A stretch of 24,020 nt of DNA from Chromera velia (lineage: Eukaryota; Sar; Chromeraceae), in contig JAHBMJ010001556.1 in NCBI GenBank assembly GCA_018398765.1, forward strand, positions 5,230-29,249, in the 5' to 3' direction. Positions 1-10,440 of this stretch are shown here, in pieces. Positions within the stretch are counted from its first letter, which is position 1; each line of letters begins with the position of its first letter. The notes under the pieces are model-generated. The model was not told the origin of the DNA. It did no database searches and saw nothing but the letters and a program-made list of their open reading frames with translations. A program made the position numbers and the translations under genes.

Positions 1-900
1 CGGTTTCCTAATAGAAGGATACACCCCTATGGCCCTATCAATCCAGAAGGTTTCAATGGGGCTGACAATGTGGAGTGCACAGCTTGGTGGGGTCAAAATA
101 GAACAGTTACTCCGTATCCTTCTTTCAGCTCCACTGTATCGCAGTTGTCGAGCTTAAGCACCTTCTTGGCTGATATGATATGCCTTTTATTTATCTGTAG
201 AGAGCACTCACCCATTAGATGTACCATGAACAGAGCGACAAAATGCGGCAAATCTGTGTCAAAATGATGACCCACAGTCTTATCGATGTGGGCTGCTGTG
301 CGGGTCCCCCTTACATGTCGAAGCATTATTAGGGAAAAGTAGTCCTTGTCATCGGCTACTGCCTTGACATACGACGGCCATTCAAAACAGTCAGGCAGCA
401 CTACTTGGTGCTCCTCTACGTTGATCCAGTTGGCTAAAATGGGGTGAAAAAAGTCTGCAGACGTTGTTGCTAACCCATTAAAAAAAGAAGAGCGGGTCAA
501 GTCTGTCACTCGTCTACTTTTAATTTTATTTCCCTTCAGAACTATGCCTCCACCAACAGTGCCCCATTCCTAAAACGATTTCTTGTACACGTTGGCTCCA
601 ATGCCCACAGCCGCACTCTGAAGCTTGTGCAAATGATCCAACAGGATTTTATGCTCCCCAATAAAGGGCTTGCTTATGGTACATCGCAGCTTGGTGGCAA
701 CTCTCGCTTGGCGAAGGTTCAACGGGAGAACAACTTCTGTGAGTCCCATCTGTTTTGCCATTCTCTTGGCCTTTTGCTTGTCTTGTTTTCTCTCCTTTCT
801 CACTTTTGCTTGGACGAACTTCTTAGTGGGGTGAACTTTCCCGATACTTGGTCTTCTTTCGGCCGTGTGCCCCAAACCTGCGCCCCCTCTTCTTGACCAT
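1..900 (-). pseudogene. Interrupted unrecognised gene, partial at left edge
   Basis: I do not recognise this gene. Two open stretches on the minus strand (875-570 and 569-93) are in the same frame, separated only by a TAG at 570-572. The same frame continues to the window edge past a TGA at 93-95 and a TAG at 27-29. The 5' part is very basic (for example KVRKERKQDKQKAKRMAKQ), like a nucleolar protein or a capsid arm. The 3' part looks like a folded domain, ending in a region rich in beta-type residues. The only good ATG (898-900) opens another frame that begins MVKKRGRRFGAHGRKK and stops at 823-825, so a single-base frameshift near 825-850 is likely. There is no ATG in the main frame. It could be a decayed cellular gene, a retrocopy or an endogenous viral capsid-like gene; nothing seen decides between these. 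Confidence 0.45.
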
Positions 901-2000
901 CCCCGAACACAGCTCTGAAACGGGATCTTTAGATTTGCAGACTTAATTCAATGCTTTGTGGATGACTGCACACGTGTTTTCTAAACCTACAATAAGGATC
1001 AAAAGCTCTATAATAAGCATAGGACTCAGCGTTGTCAGGCTGATCGATCCGGGTTGCACCGTTTTTCTCAATCCGCGCTGTACATTTTTTTTTTATAGTT
1101 TTTCATGCGGCCGGCCACGAGCCATACAATAACCGATTAATCGACTCGCGGCTCGGCTTGCTGACTTGCAACATATACGCGTATTTTTACATAAACCAGA
1201 TATAGCTCACAATCGGATCTAGGTAGCTAGGTCCTGCACTCATCAACGAATTTTCGTTTTCTAAGGATTATCTTGGATCAAAATCCTTCCTGACATTCCA
1301 AAGGACTGCAAGGGGTGGTGGCCATGACTGAACATCCCCCCGTGCGAGTGATTTCTTGTTTTCTGAGTCAACATGTACATATCTTGAATTCCAACGCATC
1401 TCCATCTCTGAACTTTGTGTGCTTTCGCGCTTTGCATCTGGCATATACTGGTGCTTGACTGTGTCCAGCAGTGTTTAGTGATGTATTGATGCCTAGACAA
1501 ACCAATCGGAAACGTTATTGAGGATATCGTGAGCACATCTGGTGTTAGACTGTGAACGACGTTCCAATTTCTAACACTGCCAGTCATAACGTTCTTATAG
1601 GTCCATGATTTATACGTACGGCACTGTCAGATTTTTTAGGGTAGAGAGTTTTTTGAAGCGTTTGCCGGCTTTGTTCTATCTTTGTTCTCTTTTTCACCAG
1701 CAAAGGCAATGAACTGAATGATAGCATTTATTCCAAGACTGGTAAGCTAAAGGAGCCAACCATTGCCAACCGATGAAGTGCGATCTTGTTGAGCTGCTGC
1801 TAATTTTTTGACGCAGGAATCGCTGCGACCAGCACACATGCCTTCAAAAAGAGAAAGCGTGCTAGAGACAGAGATAAACGGGATAAGCATGCTTGTGTCT
1901 GCCTTTACCTGGCTGTTCTTGCCTGTGGCTGTATCTGCTTGCCTGACTACCTGCCTCATAAAATAGTTGTCTGCATATAGCACCTATCGGTCAGGAGGGG
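901..2000. other. Intergenic stretch, nothing recognised
   Basis: Only short AT-rich patches are visible, including a T run at about 1086-1098. The short open frames (for example 1261-1587 minus and 1747-1983 minus) show no recognisable protein pattern. Confidence 0.5.
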
Positions 2001-3168
2001 TTAATGAATGAATGAATGAATGAATGAATGGTTGCATAGATGGATGGGTGACTGAATGTTAGGATACATGGGTAAGTGAGTAAGCTAGACCGAGAAACAA
2101 GTCATAAGTTCTCCACATTCTGGCCCTCCCTCGATCTGCAGAAAACAGAACGTACGCCTCAAACAGACAAAGATTGTTCTACTACTGCTTCCTAATCTCG
2201 GCAGAACTCCAGAAGTGACTGTCTCCAGTGGAAACTCAATTGCTGGAAATGACTAGTGAGTGACTGAGTGAGCGAGTGGGTAGGTGGGTGGGTGGGTGGG
2301 TGGGTGGGTGGATGAGCGACTGAGTGACTGATTGAGTAAGTGAGTAAGTGAGTGACGGTGAGCGAGTGAGTGAGTGATGGTGAGTGAGTAAGTAAGTGAG
2401 TTGATGAGTGAGTGAAGGTGAGTGAAAGAGCGAGAGAGTGCGGGTGGATGAGTGAGTGAATGAATGCATGAATGCATAAATGAATGAATAAATGAATGAA
2501 TGAGTGAGTGAGTGAGTGAGTGAGTAAATGGATGAGTGAGTGACGGTGGTATGAGAGTGAGTGAGTCAATGAGTGAGCGAGGCTGCGTGGGTGAGTGGCT
2601 GAGTGAGTGAGAGAATGAGGGAGTTAGTGAATGAATGATGAATGGATGAATGAATGAATAAATAAATGAATGAATGAATGGATGAATGAATGAATGAATA
2701 AATATGTAGGTGAGTAAGCGTGGGTATCACACTGAGTGCGTAAGTGTGGGAGTGAGTGAAGAAGTGAGTGGGTGGGTGAACGAATCAGTGAGTGAATGAA
2801 TGATTGAGTGAGTGGGTGAGTGAGTGAATGGATGGATGATTGAGTGAAGGTGGGTGAAAGAGCTAGTGAGTGCAGGTGGGTGTCACTGAGTCAGTGAGTA
2901 AATGAGGGCGTTGGTGAATGAGGCAGTGGGTGAATGAATAATGAATGAATAATGAATGAATGAATGAATGAATGAATGCATGCATATATGAATGAATGAA
3001 TGAGTCAGTGAGTGAGCCGCAGAGTGAGCGTAGGTGAGTGCGTGATCGAGTATGGGAGTGAGTGAAGAAGTGAGTAGGTGCTTGAATGAATCAGTGAGTG
3101 AGTGAGTGAGTGAATGTGAGTGAGTGAGTGGCTGAGTGAGTGGTTGAGTGAGTAAGAGAGTGAGTAAG
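2001..3168. repeat. Degenerate TGAR tetranucleotide repeat array
   Basis: An opening (GAAT)n run (2003-2031) is followed by about 220 bp of unique sequence. From about 2250 to 3168 there is a long field of TGAG/TGAA/GGTG tetranucleotides with scattered substitutions. Longer segments recur: a block around GTGAAAGAG at 2422 and again at 2854, and a block around GGGAGTGAGTGAAGAAGTG at 2748 and again at 3054. The array therefore has imperfect higher-order structure as well as simple slippage. The minus strand reads as THSL-type open frames, which is an artefact of the repeat. Confidence 0.9.
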
Positions 3169-3637
3169 GTCGGTAGTGTACAGAAGGAAGTGAAGAAGGC
3201 TCTTGCCTTCGATGCTTTTACTGGTCGATGTGGTAACTAGGCTCCGAGAAGCAATGAACAGTTGGAGACTGGCTTTCACACTTCCAATGTGATGTATCGC
3301 TTGTAAGCAAGAATAGACTCTGAGCTAGCTCGCCATCGGTTGATCCTGGCGTGTTAAACTTTCTTGAAAACGCAGTGAATCAAAAAAGAGTTAAAGAGAA
3401 ACAGAAAGGAAGAAAGAATGGGGGACAGCCTAGGGCACAGCAGGTGCCTTTTCTTGATGCAGGAAGAGAGGAGAACGAAGCGTTAGACTAGTATGTCAGA
3501 CAGTATGTCACGGAATCGCTTGATTCTGCTGTATATATGCCGCCTGCATTTGACCGCACAGCCCATCCCGCGAACAGAAATATGAAGAAAAGTAAAATTA
3601 AAAGCTTTAAACTACTTTAAACTCCTTTAAACTATAT
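3169..3637. other. Intergenic stretch before the LINE flank
   Basis: No gene is seen. The last 50 bases (about 3590-3637) are AT-rich, with three near-tandem copies of a TTTAAACTAC-like decamer leading directly into the first copy of the 300-bp repeat. Confidence 0.5.
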
Positions 3638-3940
3638 AATTGCATCATAAAAAGCAATTTGAAATTCATTTCAGATAAAGCATTTTATTTTAAATTTTAT
3701 TTTACATATTATTTCAATTTTTTTATAGTAGATGGTTTAACTAGTGGTTTAAATTAAATTTGAAAGAGCTGAACGGATTTCGGTGGTTTAAAGACATTCC
3801 AGAACGGATCTCGGTGTCTTGAAGAGCCTTATCTAAAAAAGTAGTGAAGCGTCAAGGGGGTAGTTATAACATTTTTAAACTACTGTGGGCTGGAGCTGTA
3901 TTACATACTAGAAAGAATTAGTTTTCTATCATCGGAGCCC
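3638..3940 (+). repeat. 300-bp direct repeat, copy 1 (5' flank of the LINE)
   Basis: This block matches 10441-10731 nearly base for base, with about a dozen substitutions and one 12-base length difference near 3830. It starts at AATTGCATCAT and ends at CATCGGAGCCC. It opens with a small inverted repeat (AATTGC...GCAATT) and encodes nothing obvious. The retrotransposon starts at the very next base. It is best read as the left copy of a very long target-site duplication, or as a pre-existing repeat. Confidence 0.9.
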
Positions 3941-5900
3941 TCTCTACTCCCTCTCTTCTCTCCCTCTCTCAGATAGCCGGTCAGACAGTCAGTCGTGGTA
4001 GAAACTTCCCCCTTCCTTCCTTTTTTTCTTCTTTTTCTTTTTCCTCTTGTTTTGCTTCTGCTTCTGCTTCTTTTTCTTCTTCTTCTTCTTCTCTTTTCTC
4101 TTCTTCTTTTCCCCTCCTGTCCCCTCCCCCTTTTTATGACCCTCCTGCAAAGGATAGGTTCCTTTCCCTAGAAGAGATTGAAGCCCTTTTTGAAGTGACC
4201 GAATTTGAGACCCCTTTTTTTGAAGTAAGGAAGAGAATAAGAGGGAAACAAGCAGCCAGACGGATAGACAGACAGGCAAAGGTCCTGGGGCGGAGAAAAG
4301 AGGACGGGGCGGTGAGGTTTGCTTCTTCTTTCTCCTCTTCCTCTTCTCCTTTTTCTTCTTCTTCTTTATATGATCCCCCTTCTTCTTGTAGGCAGGAGAC
4401 TGCAAGAGAGTGCCACGGCCAAAAGAACAGGGGGCAAAGAAGAATGTATGATAGAACGAAGGGGACCAACATCGAATCCTCCGATCTACAGAAGCGCTTT
4501 TTTCCTCCCCCACCTTCTTTTTCTTCTTCTTCCTCTTCTTCTTTTTCTGCTTTGTTCTTTTCTTCCCCTTCCCTTTGCTCTGGTGTGAGTAAGAACAGAG
4601 GAGAGACCGAACAGGGAGGGGAGGGGGGGGAGAGACCAGATCACAGGGGGAATCCCTCGTCTTCTTCTTTTTCCTCTTCTTCTCCTTTTCCTTCTTCTCC
4701 TTCCTCGTCCTCTTTTCCTTCTCATTCCTCTTTTTCCACCTCTTCCGCCTCTCCCTCCTCTGCTTTGTTCCTCTCTTTCCCCTCCTCTAGTACTACTGTA
4801 GGGGTACCCGCCTATGACAAGGCTGGGGGGGAGGGACGGGCAACACCTGTGACACAGCAGCCTGGACCTTCCCCCCACCCGACTCGATTCGATTCATTTT
4901 CATCCTGCAGGTGTTGTGCCGGGAGGGAGGGGGGCCTCCGAGTCGGTCCCTCCCCCTACCCGACTCAAACAAGGAACAACATGCATGCAGACAGAGAGAT
5001 CCATGATGCGATGTATACCTCTCCTCCTTTTCTCCAGCCTGTTATTTATCCTTTATGCTTTTGTCATTCTCCCTCTTCTCCTCTCCCCCCCTCTCCCCCT
5101 ACCCCTCTCACCTTCCCAGGAGACTCTGAGGAGACAGCCCCCCGCCCCTCTCCTTTGCTCTGTAGAGAGGAAGGGGATCACCTTGCACCCCACCCAACCG
5201 AAAGAAAGAAAAAGAAGAGGGGTACGAGGAGGCAGAGACGCTGTTCGGAGTGTGGAGAAGTGCTGGGGAGGGAGGGTTATGAAATTTTCTTATGTGGGGT
5301 TTATGGGAATAGAGAAAGGGAAAGAAACGGAGGAATAGAGAGAGTCACAGCTGTTAGGGGTAGAAAGGGTAACAGGAAGTATGAAATCAGGAGGAAAGGG
5401 GAGGAAGGGACAGTCTGGCTTCCAAAAGCCTCGGTTCCTAAGGATCTGGTCGCCCGTTTCTGGGCCTTCAGGGGTCAGAAGAGTGGGAAATCAGCAGAGG
5501 AGGGGGAAATAAAGAAAATTATAGATACGAGGGGAAGCGGAAAGGATAGACAGTACAGTATGAAGAGAAAGGGTAAAGGCAGGCCCTACTAGGTACCTGC
5601 GGGGAAGGTGCCCAAGAATCTGATTGCTACCTTCTGGTAGAAGAAATAGACAGTCCGAGCTCCCCCCTTCTCAGACACCTCCCTCTCTTCGACATCCTCC
5701 GATTGAATTTCATCCTCCGATTCACTATTTCATGTTTCCTCCTCATGTACTCATAATTCTCCTTCTTCTTTTATTAAATTTTTTTCTCATTCTTCTGCTC
5801 TTTCTTCTTTTCTTACTCTTTCTTCCTCTCCTAGTTCCTCCCTTCCTCTTTTCCCGCATGCATCCCATTCGAGATCTGTTAAGAAAAAGGCCAAACGGAG
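3941..5900 (+). pseudogene. LINE N-terminal Ser-rich region (ORF1-like)
   Basis: The frame is open without a stop from 3922 to 5589 but lacks an early ATG; the first in-frame ATG is near 4444. Several polypyrimidine tracts (about 4021-4125, 4320-4365, 4510-4580, 4655-4795) encode Ser/Phe/Pro-rich runs separated by charged linkers. The first two units each end in a YDPP motif. Further on there is a CSECGEV...LCG cysteine cluster near 5245-5305. A duplicated motif follows, seen as WLPKASVPKDLVARFW (about 5410) and VPAGKVPKNLIATFW (about 5593). Stops lie at 5590, 5638, 5647 and 5704. It probably corresponds to the nucleic-acid-binding N-terminal part of LINE polyproteins, but I recognise no named domain. 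Confidence 0.6.
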
Positions 5901-7260
5901 GCAACTAGTCGTTACAACCCTGAACGTTGGAAGTTTGAAGTCCCAAATTTCGAACGGAGCCCTCAGCAGGTGGTTGCAGGGGGTTGACATTGCGGTTTTG
6001 ACGGAGACGAAATTCCCCTCCTCTAAAGTGATAATACGGGGACATTTAAGATGGAAGTATGCACACAGAGAATGACATAAAAGGAAATTAGGGATACATG
6101 GGAGGGCTAAGGTGAAGGAAGCAAACATAGGAGGAGTCTGCATTCTTATCAGGAAGAGCCTACAAGCATAGCTGAGACCTGAATGGGAGCTGTGAAAACC
6201 AAATATTGCAAGAATTAAGATACAGGGGTGCTTGCAGGAAGGAGGGAAACAATAGAAGGTGGAGAAGGGGGACTCTCTTTTCATTTTTCGGGTCTATTTC
6301 CTTCAGAGAGGTGCTCACGAGAATCTGAGAGATGGGGTAACGAAAGAACAAGAGAGGGAATTTCTGCTTGATGCGGTGTGTGATGTCCCCTTGCGCATGC
6401 CGGGGGCGAGTGGGGTGCTTTTTGCCCCCCAGGTCTAAAGCGGCGCATTTCTATAAAAAACTCGTTTTCGTAATTGGCAAGGAGTTAGAAGCTGAAACTT
6501 TGTGTAAGAAGATGTTGTAACGATAGAAAAAGAACTATGGAACAGATTTTTTATATCATTTCTAAAAACATAGGCTGTGATACAAATTTTTTGATTTTGA
6601 GGCCATTTTTTAACGGTTTTGAATAGTAAGAAAAACGGTATAAAACTTACAAAATTTGTATGGCAGCCTATGTTTCTAGAAATGATATGAAAAATCTATT
6701 CTATAGTTTTTTTTTTATTGTTACGACGCCTTTTTACACAAAGTTTCAGCTTCTAACTCCTTACTAATTATGAGAACGAGTTTTTTGCGGAAAAGTGCCG
6801 GTTTCCTATGCAAAGAGGGGGGCAAAAAGCACCCCACTCGCCCCTGGCATGCATGTCAGCTAGGCGGCTGGTGCTGGAAGATTTTAATTCACACATTGGA
6901 ACAGAACTCCCTAAGGGAATCACTTGGGAAAGGGAGGTAGTCGCAGAAGACATAGGACCTGGAGCGGACTTGGGAAGGAGGGGGGGTGAAGAAGGAAGTG
7001 GGGTGGTTCAGGGAGTAGTTAGAGAGTCAGAATGCGGATCACAAATAGATGCAGAGGGTCGGGCTTTACTTTACCTGTGTGAAGCCTCAAACTTGATGCC
7101 TCTAAATGGAGTTAGATTCATAGACAAGGGCAGGGGTGTAGAAATTGACTGTCCGGGGGTGTGTACGTACTATAGACTCTGAGAAGGCAGGCCCTGTTCT
7201 GTTATTGATTTTGTCCTTATTGACCCTGCACTTCTATCTTCTTGGTCCTCATTTGGAGTC
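5881..7260 (+). pseudogene. LINE APE-type endonuclease domain, decayed
   Basis: The endonuclease nicks target DNA to prime reverse transcription. After a basic KKKAKRRQ stretch the frame reads VVTTLNVGSLKS (start of the domain), DIAVLTETK with the catalytic Glu, and GGVCILIRKSL. After the nested insertion come LVLEDFNSHIG (the DFN motif) and SVIDFVLID, then a weak EHCSV in place of the usual SDH. In-frame stops are at 6073, 6169, 6193, 6253 and 7180. A foldback element interrupts the domain at 6400-6855; the frame is the same on both sides. Family assignment is firm from motif order; activity is lost. Confidence 0.85.
6400..6851. mobile_element. Foldback (long inverted-repeat) element nested in the LINE
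   Basis: The arms at 6400-6590 and 6651-6851 are imperfect inverted copies, roughly 80 % alike by eye, around a 60-bp centre. Both ends carry GGGGCGAGTGGGGTGC and further in share GGAGTTAGAAGCTGAAAC. CATG lies on both sides (6396-6399 and 6852-6855). Counting one CATG with the insert gives 456 bases, a multiple of three, and the endonuclease frame continues as ...VPLRM then SARRLVLEDFN. No open frame lies inside, so it is non-autonomous, MITE- or foldback-like. The exact end is uncertain because CATG occurs twice in a row on the right. Confidence 0.85.
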
Positions 7261-7389
7261 GAAATGTTTCCAGATGCTGCTCTGGAACATTGCTCAGTCT
7301 CTTGCGGTCTCGCTTTAGTCGACTCAGAAGCCGTTGACTTCCCTGCCTCCGTGCCTCATCCCTTGTTGAGTCTTGCACCTCCTTTTTAG

Positions 7390-9016
7390 AAGTCGTATAG
7401 AATCTCATCTATAAAAGATGAAGAGATAGCTGTCCTGGCGTCTTCCGTTCAACAGCTTTCTAAGGCATGCTGGCCTGGTTTATGGGACACTGGTAAGAAA
7501 GCTACAGAATTATTTCATAATGGTCTCCCTTTCTTTCATGTTTCCCCCCCCCCTCCCCCCCCCAGTCAGCCAATCCCTCTTGCATCCATCCCTGAGACCC
7601 TGGCTGAGAGAGTTAAGGGCCTAGCAGGTGAATGGGAAAGGAAGTTAGCACAACCGGGGGAGAGGAAGCAGAGGGGTAGAAAGAAATCCAACAAACAAAG
7701 AAAAGGACAGATAGCTGCCCCTTGGTGGGACCGGGAGTGTAAAGAAATGAATAAAAGGGTAAGGAAGGCCGAGAGAGAACTAAGAACATGAACAGTAGGC
7801 AGACGAAGTAATGATAGATCCAGAGAAGAAAGAATGAGACATAAAGATAAGCTGGTAAAGGAAAGGGGAAGGTTGATCGCAAGGAAAAGAAAGGCATACG
7901 CGTGTGCACAGGCAGAGCGTCTTGCCCAGGAGGCTACTAGGGACCCCTCAGCGGTGTGGAAGTGGAAGAGGGCGCAACAGATGGGAGGGGATGGAGCGGG
8001 GGACAGACCGTCGGCAGATGCTTTCTCTAATTTCTGGGCGTCGGTGTTTGAAGGAGAGGGACTTCCCAATCAGGTCTTCCCCCTACCCTCCAGCCCTCCT
8101 CCTCCCCCTCGGTCTCCTTTCTTCTCCCTTTCCCTATGTGAAACGGTCATAAAAAAAGTAAACCCAAATAAGGAGGCTAAGCTTGAGGGTCTCTCTCCTA
8201 AACATGCTGCTCTGTATTTTGGGTCGTCGCGTCTCTCCCGTTTTCTTCTCTTTATTTTTTTAAATCTCTTTCATCTCTTTTCTTACTGGCCGTCTATATG
8301 GAACTTCATTCGCATTGTCCCAGTCCCCAAAGGCCCCGTGTCTCCGCTAGTGGATGAATGGAGGCCTATTCATATAGCGACCCTTCTAGCTAAGCTCTTT
8401 GCTTTATTGATGGATTCTCGCCTCCGTCTGAGAGCAAGGATAGACGACAGACAGATAGGATTTAGAAAGGGAGTGGAGACTAGAGAGGCCATTCATGCTT
8501 TGTTTACCCTTTCTAAAACTTCCAGAAACAAAAAGAGACCTTTATTCGCGTGTTTCATGGACTTTAGCAAGGCATTTGATAGAGTTGACAGAAAAAAATT
8601 GATCCAAAGACTTAAAGAGGAGGGGCTTTCAGAAGGAGACATTAATATGATCCATGCAATGTATATCAAGGTCATGGGGAAGATTGATGGGTCGGAAAGC
8701 ATGTTTGAAGAGGGAACAAGGGTAAAACAAGGTGACTCTCTCTCTCCTCTCCTATTTCTTCTCTTCATCAATAATTTACATACCTCAGTTAGTCTCCAGA
8801 GTAGAGATCGAGGGGAGGATTCATCCCAGGAAGTAAGGCTGGGAGACCTTCTGATAGAGAGCATCGGTTATGCAGATGATCTCGTAATCTTTGGGCACTC
8901 CCTCTGCAACTAGCCCCGCGACCTCCAAAAGAGAATAGATCGGTTGGCCATGTATTGTGACACGTGGGGTCTGACAGTGAATTTAAAAAAAATGAAAGTG
9001 ATAAGATTAGCAGGTA
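7390..9016 (+). pseudogene. LINE reverse transcriptase domain, decayed
   Basis: A charged linker (including WWDRECKEMNKRVRKAERE and DPSAVWKWKR) leads into the RT. Visible motifs in order are RIVPVPKG; EWRPIHIATLLAKLFALL; GFRKGV; FMDFSKAFDRV (motif A, catalytic Asp); KQGDSLSPLLFLLFIN (motif B); IGYADDLVIFG (motif C); and NLKKMKVIRLAG (motif D/E area). This is the standard non-LTR RT arrangement. In-frame stops are TAG at 7387, TGA at 7789 and TAG at 8911, with a frame change at the G run 9017-9024. The catalytic residues themselves are intact, which suggests fairly recent decay. Confidence 0.93.
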
Positions 9017-9024
9017 GGGGGGGG

Positions 9025-10256
9025 AAGAAGAAATTCTTTTCAAGGGTTGGACGGTCGAATGGGTAGAAAGTTACAAACACTTGGGTTGTCAGGTCTTCTG
9101 TGATGCAAACCCTTGTAAGTTTATAACTACCAGACTTGAAGCTGCAGAGAGGGGAGTAGGAGGGGCTATAGGTTTGTGCACATCAATAGGGATGCTCTCC
9201 CCACATAGTCGTATGTCCCTCTTCAGAGGGACATGGGAACCCACCGCTACTTATTCCCTTGAAGCCCTCCCGATTCGAGAATCTAACATCCAATGCTTAG
9301 ACTCTCTTCAGCTTCGTTTTGTACGTTGGTCTCTCCGTCTGCCCTGGAATTCTTTTGTCTTTCCCACCCTTGCAGCCGTTGGGCTAAGGCCTATGAGAGA
9401 GATTCTCAGTATCAGAGTGGGGGGGTATTTGAGAAGTCTTTCTCTTGCACGATTGGCTTTGCCTCAAGCGCTGTGGGCATGCCACAGGAGGGGGGAGCTT
9501 AGGGCGTGGTCGGAGTCGGTAAAGAGGCTTGTGCAACCTGTCAGTTCTACCCTTCTTGAAGGTAAATCTGATAAGGTTGATTTCAGAACCTCAGATAGCA
9601 GGCTGAGAAGCCTTAGGGGGGCAAAAAGCAGAGAAGTCAACGAATGGTTGGGAGACTGGGCAAACCCGGTCTCCGTGATGGAAAGGAGAGAGGGGAGACA
9701 AGGTAGACAAGGAATGCATGGCATGTCTTTTCCTCCGTCTGCCTGCCTGACTAATTATCAGAAGGAGAATAGAAGCAGCCAAGTTGAACGCTTTGCAAAA
9801 CTGGTCCTAGGAAGCCTGGCGGAGGGGAAGGGGGGCTTAAGGTCTCTTTCGGTTGAACCACTCGCCAAGCAGTTCTTGGCATCCCCCGAGGCAGTTTTCC
9901 ACCCTGTGTTGTGCGCCGTTGTTGGAGGGGGGGCAAACCATGGGGGGAAGGTTGAATCAATTTGCAAGGCTTGTGAAGAGAAAACTTGTGAGAAACTGAT
10001 TGACGACCCAATTTACCGCCTGACAACTTGTGTTCGAACAGAAGTGCCGCGGGGGAGACTGAGCGATCTCTGGTATAGGCGACTCGAGCGTATGTCGATA
10101 GAAAAAGTGTATGAGTATAGAGAGAAACAGGAGGCTCGAGGGAGTAGAGGGGTGGGGCAGGCCCAGGAGCGTGTAAGGCGGTACTTCTTGCTTCTTCTTC
10201 AGAGGGACGCCAGAAAGGCCAGTGCCCTCATTGCTGCATGCCTGGGACCAGACTGA
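9025..10256 (+). pseudogene. LINE RT thumb and C-terminal extension
   Basis: After the frameshift the protein continues as SYKHLGCQVFCD, the usual position after the LINE palm, and runs open to a TGA at 10254-10256. The stretch around GTWEPTATYSLEALP and LDSLQLRFVRW resembles the matching part of the minus-strand LINE fragment at 11537-11863. Near the end is a Cys cluster (ICKACEEKTCEK) that might bind a metal, but it is not a recognisable CCHC knuckle. No RNase H is seen. Confidence 0.75.
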
Positions 10257-10440
10257 TCGATCTTAGGGACCAGCGCTGTGCTAGCTAGTAGTCCTAAGGT
10301 TCGGCCGCTTTAGGTGAGCATTCGCTAGCATGCTCCTAGCTTACAATATGATATGAATGCTCACAGACTGCCCTTTGCCATTGGGATACGATGGCTGGCA
10401 GGTTTAGTCATATCATCATCATCATCGTCATCATCATCAT
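10257..10440 (+). other. LINE 3' UTR with stem-loop and (TCA)n tail
   Basis: The short 3' UTR contains a perfect 10-bp inverted repeat, GTGAGCATTC (10314-10323) and GAATGCTCAC (10355-10364). It ends in about ten TCA units with one interruption (10408-10440). A 3' hairpin and simple-repeat tail are typical features that LINE reverse transcriptases use to recognise their own RNA; that role here is inferred. Confidence 0.75.

Larger units (their letters stand above)
3941..10440 (+). mobile_element. Non-LTR (LINE-type) retrotransposon, full-size, inactive
   Basis: The 6.5-kb element has this order: a pyrimidine-rich 5' part encoding a Ser-rich region, an APE-type endonuclease, a reverse transcriptase, a C-terminal extension, a short 3' UTR and a (TCA)n tail at 10408-10440. 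The coding frame is the same from 3941 to about 9016, apart from nonsense codons. It then shifts at an eight-G run (9017-9024) into the frame that ends at 10256. Twelve in-frame stops, the frameshift and a nested 450-bp insertion make it a dead copy. A single-ORF organisation is inferred from the shared frame. No RNase H or LTR was seen. The clade cannot be assigned without a tree. Confidence 0.93.

Noticed and set aside
2192-2569. Minus-strand ORFs rich in THSLTHS repeats
   Set aside because: They are translations of the TGAG tetranucleotide field in all three frames, with no other protein signal.
3989-4878. Lys/Arg/Glu-rich ORFs on the minus strand (KKKKEKRKRR and RRGRRRKRR types)
   Set aside because: They are antisense shadows of the polypyrimidine tracts of the LINE.
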